From assembly GCA_022829145.1 (NCBI GenBank), contig CM040763.1:5204641-5268640 (forward strand): 64,000 bases of DNA, written 5' to 3'. Positions 38,343-50,362 of this stretch are shown one piece after another. Source of the DNA: Albula goreensis (taxonomy: Eukaryota; Chordata; Actinopteri; Albuliformes; Albulidae). Under the pieces are notes generated by a model, which was given only the letters and a program-made list of their open reading frames with translations, did not search any database and was not told where the DNA came from. How positions within the stretch are numbered: the stretch's first letter is position 1; every line of letters starts with the position of its first letter. The position numbers and the translations under genes were made by a program.

Positions 38343-38665
38343 CACATCCCCTCTCTCGGGGGGTGAAAGGGCTCCTTTGTGCTTCGTGGCCGCTCAGCCT
38401 GGGCTTTTTCGAAGCTCTATCTCTTCGTCAGGACGACCGATTGTTTTGGTGGACGGCGTCGGCGTGGCCGTGCGGTCTCGGGAGACGGCTGCCACCGCCG
38501 CTGCGGGGGGAACGGCTTTCTCTCCGCAGGGCCTGGGTTGATTTCGTTTCTGTATGGGGCCGCGTTTACTTAGCGACTGGTTCGGGCGATGGCCGCCGCC
38601 CCGCCCCGCGTTATTAAGACGGACCGCTCTGTTGCGCGGAGGCGATCCCGTCGCCGCGTTTCTGC
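38343..38665. promoter_or_regulatory. CpG-rich block inside intron 3
   Basis: About 320 bp with dense CpG and G+C well above the surroundings (for example 38,440-38,500 and 38,578-38,660). It looks like a small CpG island. No ATG with a convincing frame or donor could be assigned, so a promoter role is only a possibility. Confidence 0.35.
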
Positions 38666-39050
38666 AGTATGCCCACTCTGTTATCGTTATTATTGTTTAC
38701 ATTATTGTCAGCGTTTCTATTACATTTTCCCTCCTCATGTCCTAGCTTTGCTGAGCACTGCAAAAAAAAAAAAAAAAAAGCCTGAACAGAAACGAAGCTA
38801 CAGCACAACCTGCACAGCACCTATTCTGTGCGTCTATGCAAAATGAATGACATACAGCTGCATTCACTTTGAAAGCACATATAATAAAGAACAAGGTAAT
38901 GCAGGGTTGCCATACTGATATCCAAAACCTAGAGCAAATACCAGCTCACAACCTGCTGGGCACATATGATACATTCAATGGCCACTACAATCTGCGATTA
39001 CACTATGTGTCACACATACAGTTACACCTTTGCAAACGTCAGATATTAAA

Positions 39051-39071
39051 ATGATGATTTTAAATCATCAT
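39051..39071. repeat. 21-bp near-perfect palindrome
   Basis: ATGATGATTT and AAATCATCAT are exact reverse complements around one central T. Confidence 0.95.
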
Positions 39072-39562
39072 GTGTAAATACATATATTTTTTTTTATCAT
39101 GTGCAAAGCCAGAGCACGTACGTGATAAACGCTAGCGTTTAAATCATGGCTCTCTGTTCTTTGCACCTACACAGGGGAGAGGTGCACTGTCTCACTCCCA
39201 GATTAATACCCATGCCCACCAATACCCTGGAAGGGGCTGCCTTTCTGGGTTGAATGATGGTCTGTCTGGATAAAAAATGAACTTATTCCCACTGCTGAGC
39301 TATGATTCATGCCTACCCTGTGCGCTCTGTGTAAAATGTGTGGGCTATGCCACAAAATGTTCCACAGCTTGTCCACCCGCAAATTATACTACTTTTTTTT
39401 CCCTCCTTTTTTTTTTGGTGAGTTATATTCCATAGGATCCAAAGCGACCATTTAGTTTCCATTAACCAGCTTGAGATAGATTAAATATTAAATAAGCTCT
39501 TAGCTGTGTTGGCTTTTCAAAGCGGGCTCAGGCTGACTCTGGGAAACTGGCACTCTCTGCCT

Positions 39563-39595
39563 GCCATTACGGCTCTATGTAAGAGCCATAATGGC
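39563..39595. repeat. Hairpin with 14-bp arms
   Basis: GCCATTACGGCTCT and AGAGCCATAATGGC pair with one mismatch around the loop ATGTA. Confidence 0.9.
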
Positions 39596-41699
39596 TCAAC
39601 GAGGACGCTCTGCTGCTTGACAAGGTCCTCTCTCCACTTAAAAAACCCTAACTAGACTGGAGGATGCTTGAGAAGATGATAGCCTCATTTTTACTACAAA
39701 AAACTTCACTGTAATTTAACTTGATGCACGTGAAACTGCTACGATATGTGGTAACAGTTTCCCGAATGTGTTTTTCCTAAACCATTCTAGCGCAGCTAGC
39801 AAAATGTCGATAGTATCTAAAGCCTTTACCAGCCCCGGCCCCAGCACGTTAGCACGTTAGCGGTGAGTAGACGAATCCTTCGTCTTTCTGGACGAGAGAA
39901 AGCGGCAGACGCTCGGTTCTTATCCCTTCTGTGGTTTTGCGCCACGTGCCAGATCAGGGTTAGGGACGGGAGCTGCATACTGCTCTGTGTTTCCGTTTGT
40001 CCTTCTCCGTCTATATAAAGGCTGTGAAATGTTTCCCTGCTCTCGCATGTGTGTGGGTAGTGTAGGAAGTGAGAGCCGAGGGGACATACAGAAAAGAGAT
40101 GCTCTTATATTTCAAATTCTAATTAGTTCCTTTCAAATTAAAACAAGTGCATTATCCTTAATAAACTGACCTGCAACACTTAACTACCCACGTTCATTCC
40201 CTTAAAAAAATACTAATTGGCTAATGGTATTTTCTTCTTGACAATTACAACAGAACACTGAATGTCTGTTTCCCCTCAATTCTCAGGGGCCACGTTTTGT
40301 AAAGAAGCCAGCAGATTCAAATAAAGATGGGCTGAATGAAAATAAATTCACGGACATTTTCAACATGAATGGAAGTAATATTTCTTTTGGGAAGCTTAAC
40401 CATTATGATTTAATAAAAGTATTTGTTCTGAAATGTTATGAGAAACAATCTCAAGAACTGCAGTCTATTAATACATATTCTTTTATGGGAAGTTCCAAAT
40501 CTATCTACCGGCTGACTGTGGAGCCCTGAAGTGATTGATGGCATATATTTCAGTGAAGTTACAGCCAACAATAAACAACATTACGTTATTAAAGAAACGC
40601 AGTTGAAATGAAATATCACTTATTTAACTGTGCGTTATGAACTGCCTTTTGACTGACTGCAAAGGAGGACGGGATTGCACAATGACAGCTACATGAAGAA
40701 GGAGGATTAAATAACTCGGGTTCACACGCTGGAGAACTGGAATTAAACACAGGGAAATACTGGATCTGAGACTGTCAAAAGTAGCATATCCAGCTAATTT
40801 TATCATGTAAACAATGCCGTTTAGACATTTTTATAGACATGCAAAACAAACAAACAAACAAATAAATAATCAACTAAATGCTGATAATACCTTTATGTGC
40901 AACAAGGAGATTAAAAAAAAAAAAATTAAACGGAATTGAGAAGATAATTTAAGGGACACCCTAACAACCTTTCTGCCAACACCAAAACTCACAGACATAA
41001 GAACAGGAACATCTGCAAACCTGTTCACAGCGTGGCTCACCACAGGAAACCCTTTTTAGCTAATTACGGACAAACCTGTGGAGCTGGAGTTTGCAGGTCT
41101 GCCTGAAACCCCCCCGTTGAATACCCCCACCCCCCCTTATCTGGTGGCAGCCCCTGGAGAGAAGGTTTAAGCTGGTCATGCCACTGCCCGATGGGAGCTC
41201 GGTCTCTCCCCACTTGGAGGAGCCGGCCCAACCCGAAGGCGCTGATGTGAAGAGCTGCATCCCTCCCACTGTTGCGCTATCTGAGGGTGGCGAGGCCGAG
41301 CAGCGGGTGTGCTGGCGGCAGACGCCGCGTCGTGTGCTGACACTGTGACTTGGAGCCACATCCACACGCCGTCTCGCAGAGGCGCTCACAGAGGCAGCGC
41401 GAGGGGGCTGCTCCTGTGGCCATGCTGGTGCTTAAGCTTCATGCCCTTTCTGAAGACCCTCAATCAAAGAAAGGTCGATAACTGTTTTTTTTTTTTTTGT
41501 TATTCACATTTGATCTGGGCAACTTGCAGCTGATCAGGAACTTTCAGGAATAAAAATGTGACTTCAGAGGAACCACCAACAATAACCATGTCTGAATAGC
41601 CACAGTCATTTTGACACTTGACCCAGTTACTTATTTTATAGACTCTGCCAGGCTACTTAATACCCTGTGCTCTTCACTCTAAAGCACGGTCAACATCAG

Positions 41700-41800
41700 G
41701 AAGTAGTGTGCAGTGGGAAATGAAGGGTAACTGCAGGTTCAAATCCCAATTGAGGCATAGCTCCTGCACCCTTACCCAACAGCCATCTGTTTAAATTAAT
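41700..41800 (+). mobile_element. Possible tRNA-SINE fragment
   Basis: A B-box-like GCAGGTTCAAATCCC (41,733-41,747) precedes 'CCTGCACCCTTACCCAA', resembling the tRNA half of fish SINEs. No clear tail. Confidence 0.5.
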
Positions 41801-43744
41801 AATGATGTGCTGAAACCAACTTCCAAACTAAAGAGCGTGATAGCAATGCCTTCTTTCATATTGCTGGCAGTTAAACGGTTTGACAGAGAACGATGTATTG
41901 CTAGAAACAGCCCTACAATGTGATGCAAAACTGATGTCACATCACTCATTTTTAGGATCAATTATATTTATTTAGAGATTTGTTTCACCTTAGTGATTAT
42001 TCCAACCGGATATACTGTTTGCAGGTGTCAAGAGTTGCTTGTTTTTCAATGCCAAGTTGTCAAAGTACACAGAAAAGCCTTTGACATTAGACTTCTTGCA
42101 TCACATTCGAGTTTCAACACAGCACTGTAGAAACATTCCAGAATAAAGCAGAACAAAGGGTCACACATTTATTTCAAACACTTTTCTATTCTGTTCTATC
42201 CTATTTATATGCCAGTACAGCTACTACAGAACTAAATATGTGACTATCCAAAACAACATGGCACACAGCATGATAGACAGGAGCTAATGGTGACTGGCAG
42301 ACCGGTGCAGCTCTCAATGATGACAACAAATAACTGCAAGGGCCTGGTGTGTAGCTAGGGGGTGCTATATTTGCTTTGTCCCACTGGGGTACAGTGGCCT
42401 CACATGGGATTGCAATAGCATCATAAAAACCCTTTATCTCCATTTTTTTTAGTCTGATAGTTGAATCTTCTGTTGCATCATCTGCTGTGAGCACTTACTG
42501 TTTCACAGCTCAGTGACATGGCGCCCTTCGCTTCCTGAAAGTGTGTCTTTTTGGAGATAAATGTTTTTTTCTTTTCTTTTTACATGTCAACAATGGATAT
42601 TCTGAGGTTGCCACTGACTGAAAAATGACAATATCTGTTGTACAGGGCTGTGCTTGGAGAAAACACTTGAACAGACTGAGCCACAAGGTGCACCAGTTTA
42701 AAATCTGCAAGATCTCACTCTCACACTGTGTCCAGAGATATTAGGAGATTAGTCAGGATAATAATGTCACTGTATAAACAACAAATTCATATTTTTATTG
42801 TGTGGGAAAAATCATATAAATGAAAAGATGGTGATTTCTTAAAACACAAACAAACAAAAAAACAGGCACCTTCAAGGATTTTAATCACTTTTAAAAGGCT
42901 CAGTTAGAAAAAATAGCAAATAAGAATTCTGATTATTCTACTAATATTCATACAAGTCCAAAGGTATACCCTTGTGACGCAAAGAAAAGGATTCACCTTG
43001 GGGGACTGTCATACCTACAAAACGCATGCTCAGTGGGCAGTAAATGGATTGAGAGACTGATTTACCAAAGAAATAACAAAATAATTATGACTGATGTACT
43101 CCTACACTGTTATGAGAAATAAATAAAAGATTCCCTGTATCCATGTATGAGCCCTGATGAATTCTGTAGCTCTCACAGGGAAGAGGAGCAGGCAGCAGAC
43201 GATCTAAGCAATAGTAATGTGTTCTAACATTAGCACAAGGTTACGTGGAGGTGATCTGCAGCACCATCCTGTCTCTGAAATCACAGATCAAAGGAACTGT
43301 ATGGAGGGGACTCTTCGTTCTCAGTGTGACTTACAAACCTCGGTAACGCTGGGACTTCAAGAGATTTGTTTGCAAAGAAAACACAGCATCTAGCCTGAAG
43401 GCTGTAAAAAAATCCTTTTGTCTTTTTCGCTCACAAAAAAAGCACATGTGCGGATAAGATGACCATTAGCTGCATGTGAACGCATGTGCCTTCATTAGAT
43501 GGGAGCACTCTCCGGTGCAATCAGCAGGCAGCGCGTTCCGTCTTACTCATTAACGTTCTGATCATGCGCGGTATCAGAGAAGCCGCGGAGTTAAACATTC
43601 TCTCACAGTGCAACTGATCCTCCATCTGAGTATTGCCAAATTAGTTTCATCTTTAAAAATGTATGTGAAACATTTAAGGCAAAAGCAGCATTATAATTTG
43701 CGGCGTGATAAATATTGAGAGAGTGAAGTTTGAAACACACTTAC

Positions 43745-43816
43745 CCCAGAGAGACCTCTGCTCCCGACGAGCTCTTCTGTGTCACATGACTGAAGGGACA
43801 CAGCACGTACGTGTAC
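43745..43816 (-). CDS. prkcsh: PRKCSH-like exon C: MRH core with YxxCPFxxVxQ motif
   Basis: This 72-nt exon lies between a TTTTCACAG acceptor and a GTAAGT donor. After the shared Glu codon it encodes YTYVLCPFSHVTQK and then SSSGAEVSLG, with the last Gly split over the next junction. This is the diagnostic glucosidase II beta MRH motif (human, recalled: YVYRLCPF..VSQK). It carries the second MRH cysteine and the Gln that contacts mannose in characterised MRH domains. The preceding intron is 14.8 kb and the following one 19.3 kb, so this exon is an isolated island. The reading frame is interrupted nowhere. Confidence 0.92.
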
Positions 43817-45082
43817 CTGTGAAAACAGGTGGGAAAGGAAGAGCTGGCTTTAAGGGTTCTACCGCATCACAGTCTTTCAGATCACAGAACATAAAGGTGT
43901 GTCAAACTGTATCTGTGAAGAAACAGAAGTGTCACATCCTTGCTAATGTAGCTGTCATCGGATCCTTCATTAGTGACATTGTGGCTGGATATAGGCGGAT
44001 CAGAAATACAGGAAATATGTGAGGAAAAGAAAGAACTGCAGGATGTGAGGCATGGAAAACAACATAAGCATCTGAGCTATTATCTGACTTCACCTCATCA
44101 CAATAAATCAAATAATTTATAGACAATGAATAAATATTCCTTAGATGTAGTTCAGGCCATGAGTAAAATTTTACTTGCAGCATCTCCTTGTAATGAAGGT
44201 AGCCTAGTCCCTGCTGTCACTCTTTTAGGAAGCCACAGCAACTTACTCCAATTTACAGTGTTCATGCATTAATAGAAAGTGGTTCTACTAATTAAAAAAT
44301 AATTGCATATACTATTAGTGCATATACAAATAAAATTTCACTGGATAAAGTAGTTTTTCATTACTTTTAAACTGCCAGGCTATTTTTCTCTGACTATATA
44401 TTTCTCCAAAAATAGTCAGCCCATTGCCTTATGATGTCAGTATTACTCAACAAGTTGGTACGCCTCTGTGTTATAAGACTGTCACCCGTTAACATACTTT
44501 TGCCACTTTTAACGTGCCAAAGGTAGAATACCACACATGGAAACGCTGTGGCGATGTCAGATTTCTCATACGTTTCCAGGGTTGTAAAGTTATGATGCAT
44601 TCCATTCAAACATACGCATTCGCAAATAACATCCACACTCTGACAGACGCAAATATATGGAGAATCATGTATGTGTCATGTATGTATGTACACACGCATG
44701 AACAGCGCTCCCTGTAGAGAGGAAGCTGTTGGATCGTAACTGCCGGTTCCTTTTAACACAATGTACAGCCCTGAACAGAAAAAAAAAAAAACACAAAAGA
44801 AAAGAAGCTCAAAGAGGATGAAAACCATCGGGATACTTATGGATGAAGCGGTGTAAGCTGAGTGATTCTCCAAGCAGCTGCCTAACAGAAGCACAAACCC
44901 ACCCGAGTATCTGGAATGACAAGTAGCCATTACACAAGCTGAATAATTGAACACAGTCTGAGCCTCCATCTTGCTTTGGCTGTCTGCTGGTAAAAGGGTT
45001 GACAACAAACCCTCCGATGCCACCCACAGTTTATCTGTGAAGGCTCTTCAGATACCAGGAGTCAGTGATTAGAGCTAGCAGT

Positions 45083-45440
45083 GACGCGGAGAGAGAGAGA
45101 CTGAGAGACTGAAAGAGGATGGAGAGGCAGACATGAAACTGATCAGAGAGACCGGAGGGGAGATGGATGGGATAAGACACTTTTGATATCAGAAACAAAA
45201 TGTTGATTTGTATAATGCGAGGAATGCATACAACGTGAACTCTGTAGCAAGAGAAAAACAACAACAACAAAAAAAAAAAAGAAAAACGCAAAGTGTGAAG
45301 AAGTGAGAGAGAGGGAGAGAGAGAGAGATTGAGGAAGAGAGAACTGATGGAGTGAAACTGGCAGATGTGGGGAGGGGGGAAACATCAAAAGCAGAAGGAG
45401 AGAAAAACGAGATGAAAGAAAGAAAATGATGAACATCAGA
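45083..45440. repeat. GA-rich region
   Basis: Interrupted GAGA/GAAA purine-rich stretches on the plus strand, including an A-run near 45,268-45,282. Leu/Ser/Phe-rich frames on the minus strand reflect this composition. Confidence 0.8.
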
Positions 45441-45682
45441 GAGAAGGAGAAGTGACTGGCCGCGAGTTCTGTGTTCTGGAGGCTGTTTGCGGACTGCATT
45501 AAGTGTTTCGCATCCCCCTGCGCCCGCTGTTTTACACATTTATCCTTTAATGTTCTCTGTATACTTTTCCATACAGCCAATCTATTTCTTTTTTACCCCC
45601 ACAGACAGCTGTGAGAAACCCTACACACCTGCCACGACGCCAAAGCTGGAACACCAGAGTCGTATCAGTACGTGGAGTGGGC

Positions 45683-45863
45683 TTGTCCAATCTTACCTGG
45701 GAGGGGCCTGAGTAGGCGCTGTGCTTTTGTCCTACCCCAGCACTAAAACACCTGATTCAACTCATCAGCTGACCATGGTTTAGTTGAATCAGGTTTTTTT
45801 TTAGTGCTGGGCTAGGACCAAAGTCTGCGCCCACACTTTCTCTTCTCAGACAAGATTGGACAC
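45683..45863. mobile_element. Palindromic MITE-like element
   Basis: Both ends carry TGTCCAATCTT and its reverse complement AAGATTGGACA. Inner arms carry GTCCTACCCCAGCACTAAAA and CACCTGATTCAAC against the complementary copy on the right (GTTGAATCAGG .. TAGTGCTGGGCTAGGAC). The body TCCAATCTT..CCAGCACTA..CACCTGATTCAAC is one I recall as a dispersed repeat in fish. No coding capacity. Confidence 0.75.
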
Positions 45864-46653
45864 TCCTGACAGAGAATATATATCCAAGTCTCCACAAGGA
45901 GCCTCTAACTAGAGAGAAGCAAGAACAAAGCCTGGCCAGATACCTTTGGCTTATGTGAAACTAGTCTAATTTCTGCATTCTGAAATCCACAGCAAAGGAG
46001 CAAAGACTAAAGCACGCCATTTTCAAACAGCTGAAATGGAGGCCCAGCTCCATGTCGGCCTAAGTGATTCAGGCAAACCGGTAATGCATTCATTAACTTT
46101 TCAGAGGGTGTTTTCAATGACAACAAACCATCCTTGTTTCAATGCTGGAACAGATGGCTCCAGATCAGCACAGGGAAATACATCACTGTGAAAGAGCAGT
46201 CAAATAAATTACACTGGGGATTTCCCCACCAGAAGACCATCCACACCCAATCCAGGCTGTGTAAGAATGCCAGTGAATGGAAAAACATGGGAAGGCCATA
46301 CGAAGTACCACTACAGTGACCTTGATAACCAAGACTCCGGGTATGATGGGAAAAGGGACAATGCCCGAATGACATGCACGTGAGAATGGAGCTGTCAGGA
46401 GCACGGACAGCCTCGTGTGTCTGACGGCTTCGTTCCCAGCCCCTCGGAGGTGCTGCCAAAAGGTCAAATGAACAAGCCGAGCTGCCTATTTCTTTTTCTG
46501 ATTTCTTTTTGGTCCCTTACGTAGATGCAGTGCAGTTCGTGCATGCGTTGGCGACATGGCGGCGGCAGCAGTGATTCATTTAGAGGCTGAAAACACAACC
46601 GATAATGACAAAGCGCAAGGAAGCCCGGAGCAAAGGAGAAGGGGAGAGGGGAA

Positions 46654-46690
46654 TGAGAAAGAGAAAGAGAGAGAGAGAGAGAGAGAGACA
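46654..46690 (+). repeat. (GA)n tract
   Basis: GAGA/GAAA microsatellite. Confidence 0.95.
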
Positions 46691-49600
46691 CAGGGAAGAA
46701 TGTGTGATACTCTGGTTTCAGCTCATGCCACAGTCGGGAGGAAACTGAGGGACCCCACGTCGATTAAACATGACACCAAATCCCAGAGTCCTATAGCAAC
46801 GACATGTGTTCGAGTCTCCTTCTCTCCGTCACACTGAAATGAATCTGACACTAGGATCTGTCAATCTGAACTCTCCATGCCAGACGCTGCTGTTTTCATT
46901 ACATTAATAATGTATTTCCCATAACTCCCATTGAATTAAAAACATTTGGTAAATTACTTCAATTACTTATATACATATATAACAGACGTCAAGTTTAAAT
47001 ACAAAATAAATGCCTACAGCTACAATTCTGCCTTAAACAGCAATATACCATTAATTCAGCATGTGTTGTAGTTGGTCTTAAGGCACATTTTCTGGAATAT
47101 GGGAGTGCAAAGACACCAGAACGGGGCACATGGCACTGTAGAGGGAGGAAGTGCCAGGGAAAGGCTTACACAATTTGCTCACTCACCACAAAATTCGCTT
47201 TTGATTTCAACTTGGACTACAGAGGAAAGAAAATCATATTAATCACACTGACAGCTAATTAAAAGCGGCGATAACAGGCAGCTGTCTGCTCTGGCAATTG
47301 TAACAATGGAGATCAGACCGTTTTTTAAAGTTTCACCCACAGAGATTCAGAGCGGAGGAAAGGTCACTGTAACGCTTTCCTCTGTGGCGCTCTGCCTGGC
47401 TGTGTGGGCCGGGAGACACTCCAAATTCTCCAGCAACTCCTACCCTGCCTGCCCGCTTCACAGGTGACCTCGGCATGTGGAATTACTCCAGGGGATGAAA
47501 ACTGCAATATTTATTGTTACGTGGCCAAAAATTTATTCAATGCTGAAAAAGGGATAATTAAAAATCAAACCCATATTGGTACAATTGGTACAATCCTCGC
47601 TAAACGGAGAAGAACAGCAACATTCCCCAGAAAATGAAATTAATGTAATTAAATGAGGTACTGTGTATATTGAACAAATTGGTTTATTTGGGAAGAATCC
47701 AGAACATAAAATTGTAGTAACGATCTTTTTCATACAAAAAGTGCTGGTAAAATCTTGGCTGACTTTGCCCAATGATCTTATTCACACGAGCTAACAAAAG
47801 GCCAAAGTCCCTGGCTTTTTCAAATTGCACAAGAGAAAATAATGGAAATATGGAACGAGGGGCCGTTTGCTTTCAACATCCACAAAAATAAGGAGCTAAA
47901 GCCTCAATCTGCACACCATGTACAGAGTAAAAGCAATTAAAACCATAAACTAATAATGATTGTGGAATTTCAGAATTCTCATATAGTTCATTATCTTGCA
48001 CTTTCTTCTTGGTAATCCTCAGATAGTTTCTATACTTCCAGTGCTATGACTACAAACCTTTACCTGTTTTTGCAGGTCCTCATTATCACTGACTGAATTC
48101 CCACCAAAATTGTGGGTGGTTCAATCTATGCATTCAGCAACAGTACAAGACAATTTATCTGCCAAAATGTTGCTACAGTATGCAATCATATTAATATTTC
48201 ATCTGTACCATAGTCCATTATGAGGCAACTGAAATGTAATTTACATTTTACATTATCAAAATTATATAAATTGAGAAATTTCTCCTGATAAGTAGTAACA
48301 ATTTATTTTATCAGTACTACATTATTTCTGGGCAATTAACTTCTGATAACTTTCCAAATATCATGAAAAATGCAATCACAATGGCCTTACTGTTAGTCTA
48401 ATCAAAAATATATTTTTTTCTTTCACACAATATTATTTATGGACCAATTTAGAAAGGCTTCAATTTTAACAACCTGTCAGAGCCTCACTGTTCCCATCAG
48501 AATAGAAGCAAAATAACATTGTTTATGTCCCATGTAGCTAAATTTCCATTTAGTAAAATACCAATTTTACATTAAGGAATTTATCTTTAATCATTTACAC
48601 TTAGATACCTGCATTCAGAGCGTTCACACTAAGGGCCTAATGTTGCCTTTTTGCCTCAGATACAGCGTTCCCTCATCCTGCTGATTTCATTCAAATTTCC
48701 ATGGCGATATAAAACTGGTTAGGGTTCCACTGCACGTACTTGCGAAACTGTGACGCAGAAAAGTTGCAGATTTACTGCTTGTTTAGTCATAAATATCAAA
48801 CAATATTTTCTTCACGAATCCCAATAAAACGTAAAAGTATACTAAACAGTGAAGTCGTCTCACAAATAATAAAGACGACACCGTTTTCTTTTTCTAAAAG
48901 GACTGACTCCAGGCCCCCTTGCTTGAAGCATTCATGAGTCAATTACTATTAAAGTAAAAAGAAAAAGTATATCAACACACTGAGGGTAAATGTTCTTCAC
49001 TGATAATCATCAGTCACCCTCTTTCATTAAAGAACACAACGGTAATGTGTTCCAATTGTTTTGTACCATATTAACGAGCCTCATTATAATACTGCCAACC
49101 TTCTGTGACTGGTGAAATACTGAGATGCAAATTTTAATGGCTTTGACTAAATGTATTTTTTTCCCCATTAATTACTGTAATTAAATACTCAGCCTCAATC
49201 CTCAAACAGGATTAGAGCATAATACTTTCAAATGTAGGACAATTGGTCTGACACGATATTTTGAGAGCTGTTTCTGTGCAGCCTACCTTTAACAAGAACA
49301 CATTAGAGATGGCAGCCATTGCTCCATTTTGTACGAGAAAGCCCTGTTATGCAAGAATGACACTGACACTAAAGACATGGGGTCACTAAAGACAAGTGTC
49401 ACATTTTTAAATTAATGCTAATGTACTTTTCATTGATTCGTGTACCTCTAGTCATCCTTCCTCTATTCAATCATCCATTCAGACACTACACAGATGAATA
49501 CGTGGCCATGCCTGTAACGAAACAAGTAATACACAAAAAGTAATACTCAAGATTGAAGGCCATCACGTTTTACTGTCCTGATGCATAGAAAACAAATCTG

Positions 49601-50325
49601 GTACCATTCATTTTTTAAACTGCGTAAGATTCATAAAGGACAGAATGTTTTTACTGCTTTATCCAACAGGATAACTTACTCTTATCAAGTCAGCGTTCCT
49701 CAAGAACCCATACCTTGTACGATTTACCTTTCAGCGTATCTGAATTGCGACGTACTCAAAGTAGGCCAGCTCTCCTCTTAGTTCATGTTTATTTTCCACA
49801 TGGTAGGGCATAAATGTAATATTTGATGGCATCGAATTTCAATTCTAGGCTGATGGTTCGGCTCCGTTTTCCGATGGCGTATCTCATCTCTGCCTTGAAA
49901 TCTTATCTCTGCCTTAGGTTTAATTTGGGAAATGGGGAGGGGGAAGCAACTGTGCAGTGCTGACTACATTGTCGCTCATCTCAATATAGTGGAGCCCTGC
50001 TCAGCGGTTCCCACACAAATTAAAGCAACTATCCTGCTATTAGTCCAATGAGATACAATACAGGCTAGAAAAGCAGTGCTTCTCCTGCATGTAGACATAT
50101 CAATCTTTCATATTTTGGGGGAGGGCGGTGAAATACAGAAAACAGAGCAACTTTTTTTTTTCGATTTACTTTGAAATCCATCACAGATTTCAGTGAGTCA
50201 AATAGCTTTGGACAGATCATTTAAAACAGCGGGCCCATTGAGCTTCCCTACCCTCTGTTATTCATTCAGAAGCTATTTCTGTCTTTCAGGGGCTGAAGAC
50301 AAGAAAAGGCGGGTGCACAGCATTC

Positions 50326-50362
50326 TATAATATATATATATATATATAGATATATGTATATA
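50326..50362. repeat. Imperfect (AT)n tract
   Basis: TA repeats with GATA and GTATA interruptions. Confidence 0.9.

Larger units (their letters stand above)
24424..43744 (-). other. Intron 3 of the PRKCSH-like gene (19.3 kb)
   Basis: A 19,321-bp intron with GTAAGT at its 5' end (43,744) and CAG at its 3' end. Apart from the repeats listed separately it is A+T-rich unique DNA. Several blocks read like conserved noncoding elements, and one segment around 36.9-38.7 kb is G+C-rich. No other gene was recognised inside it. Confidence 0.85.
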
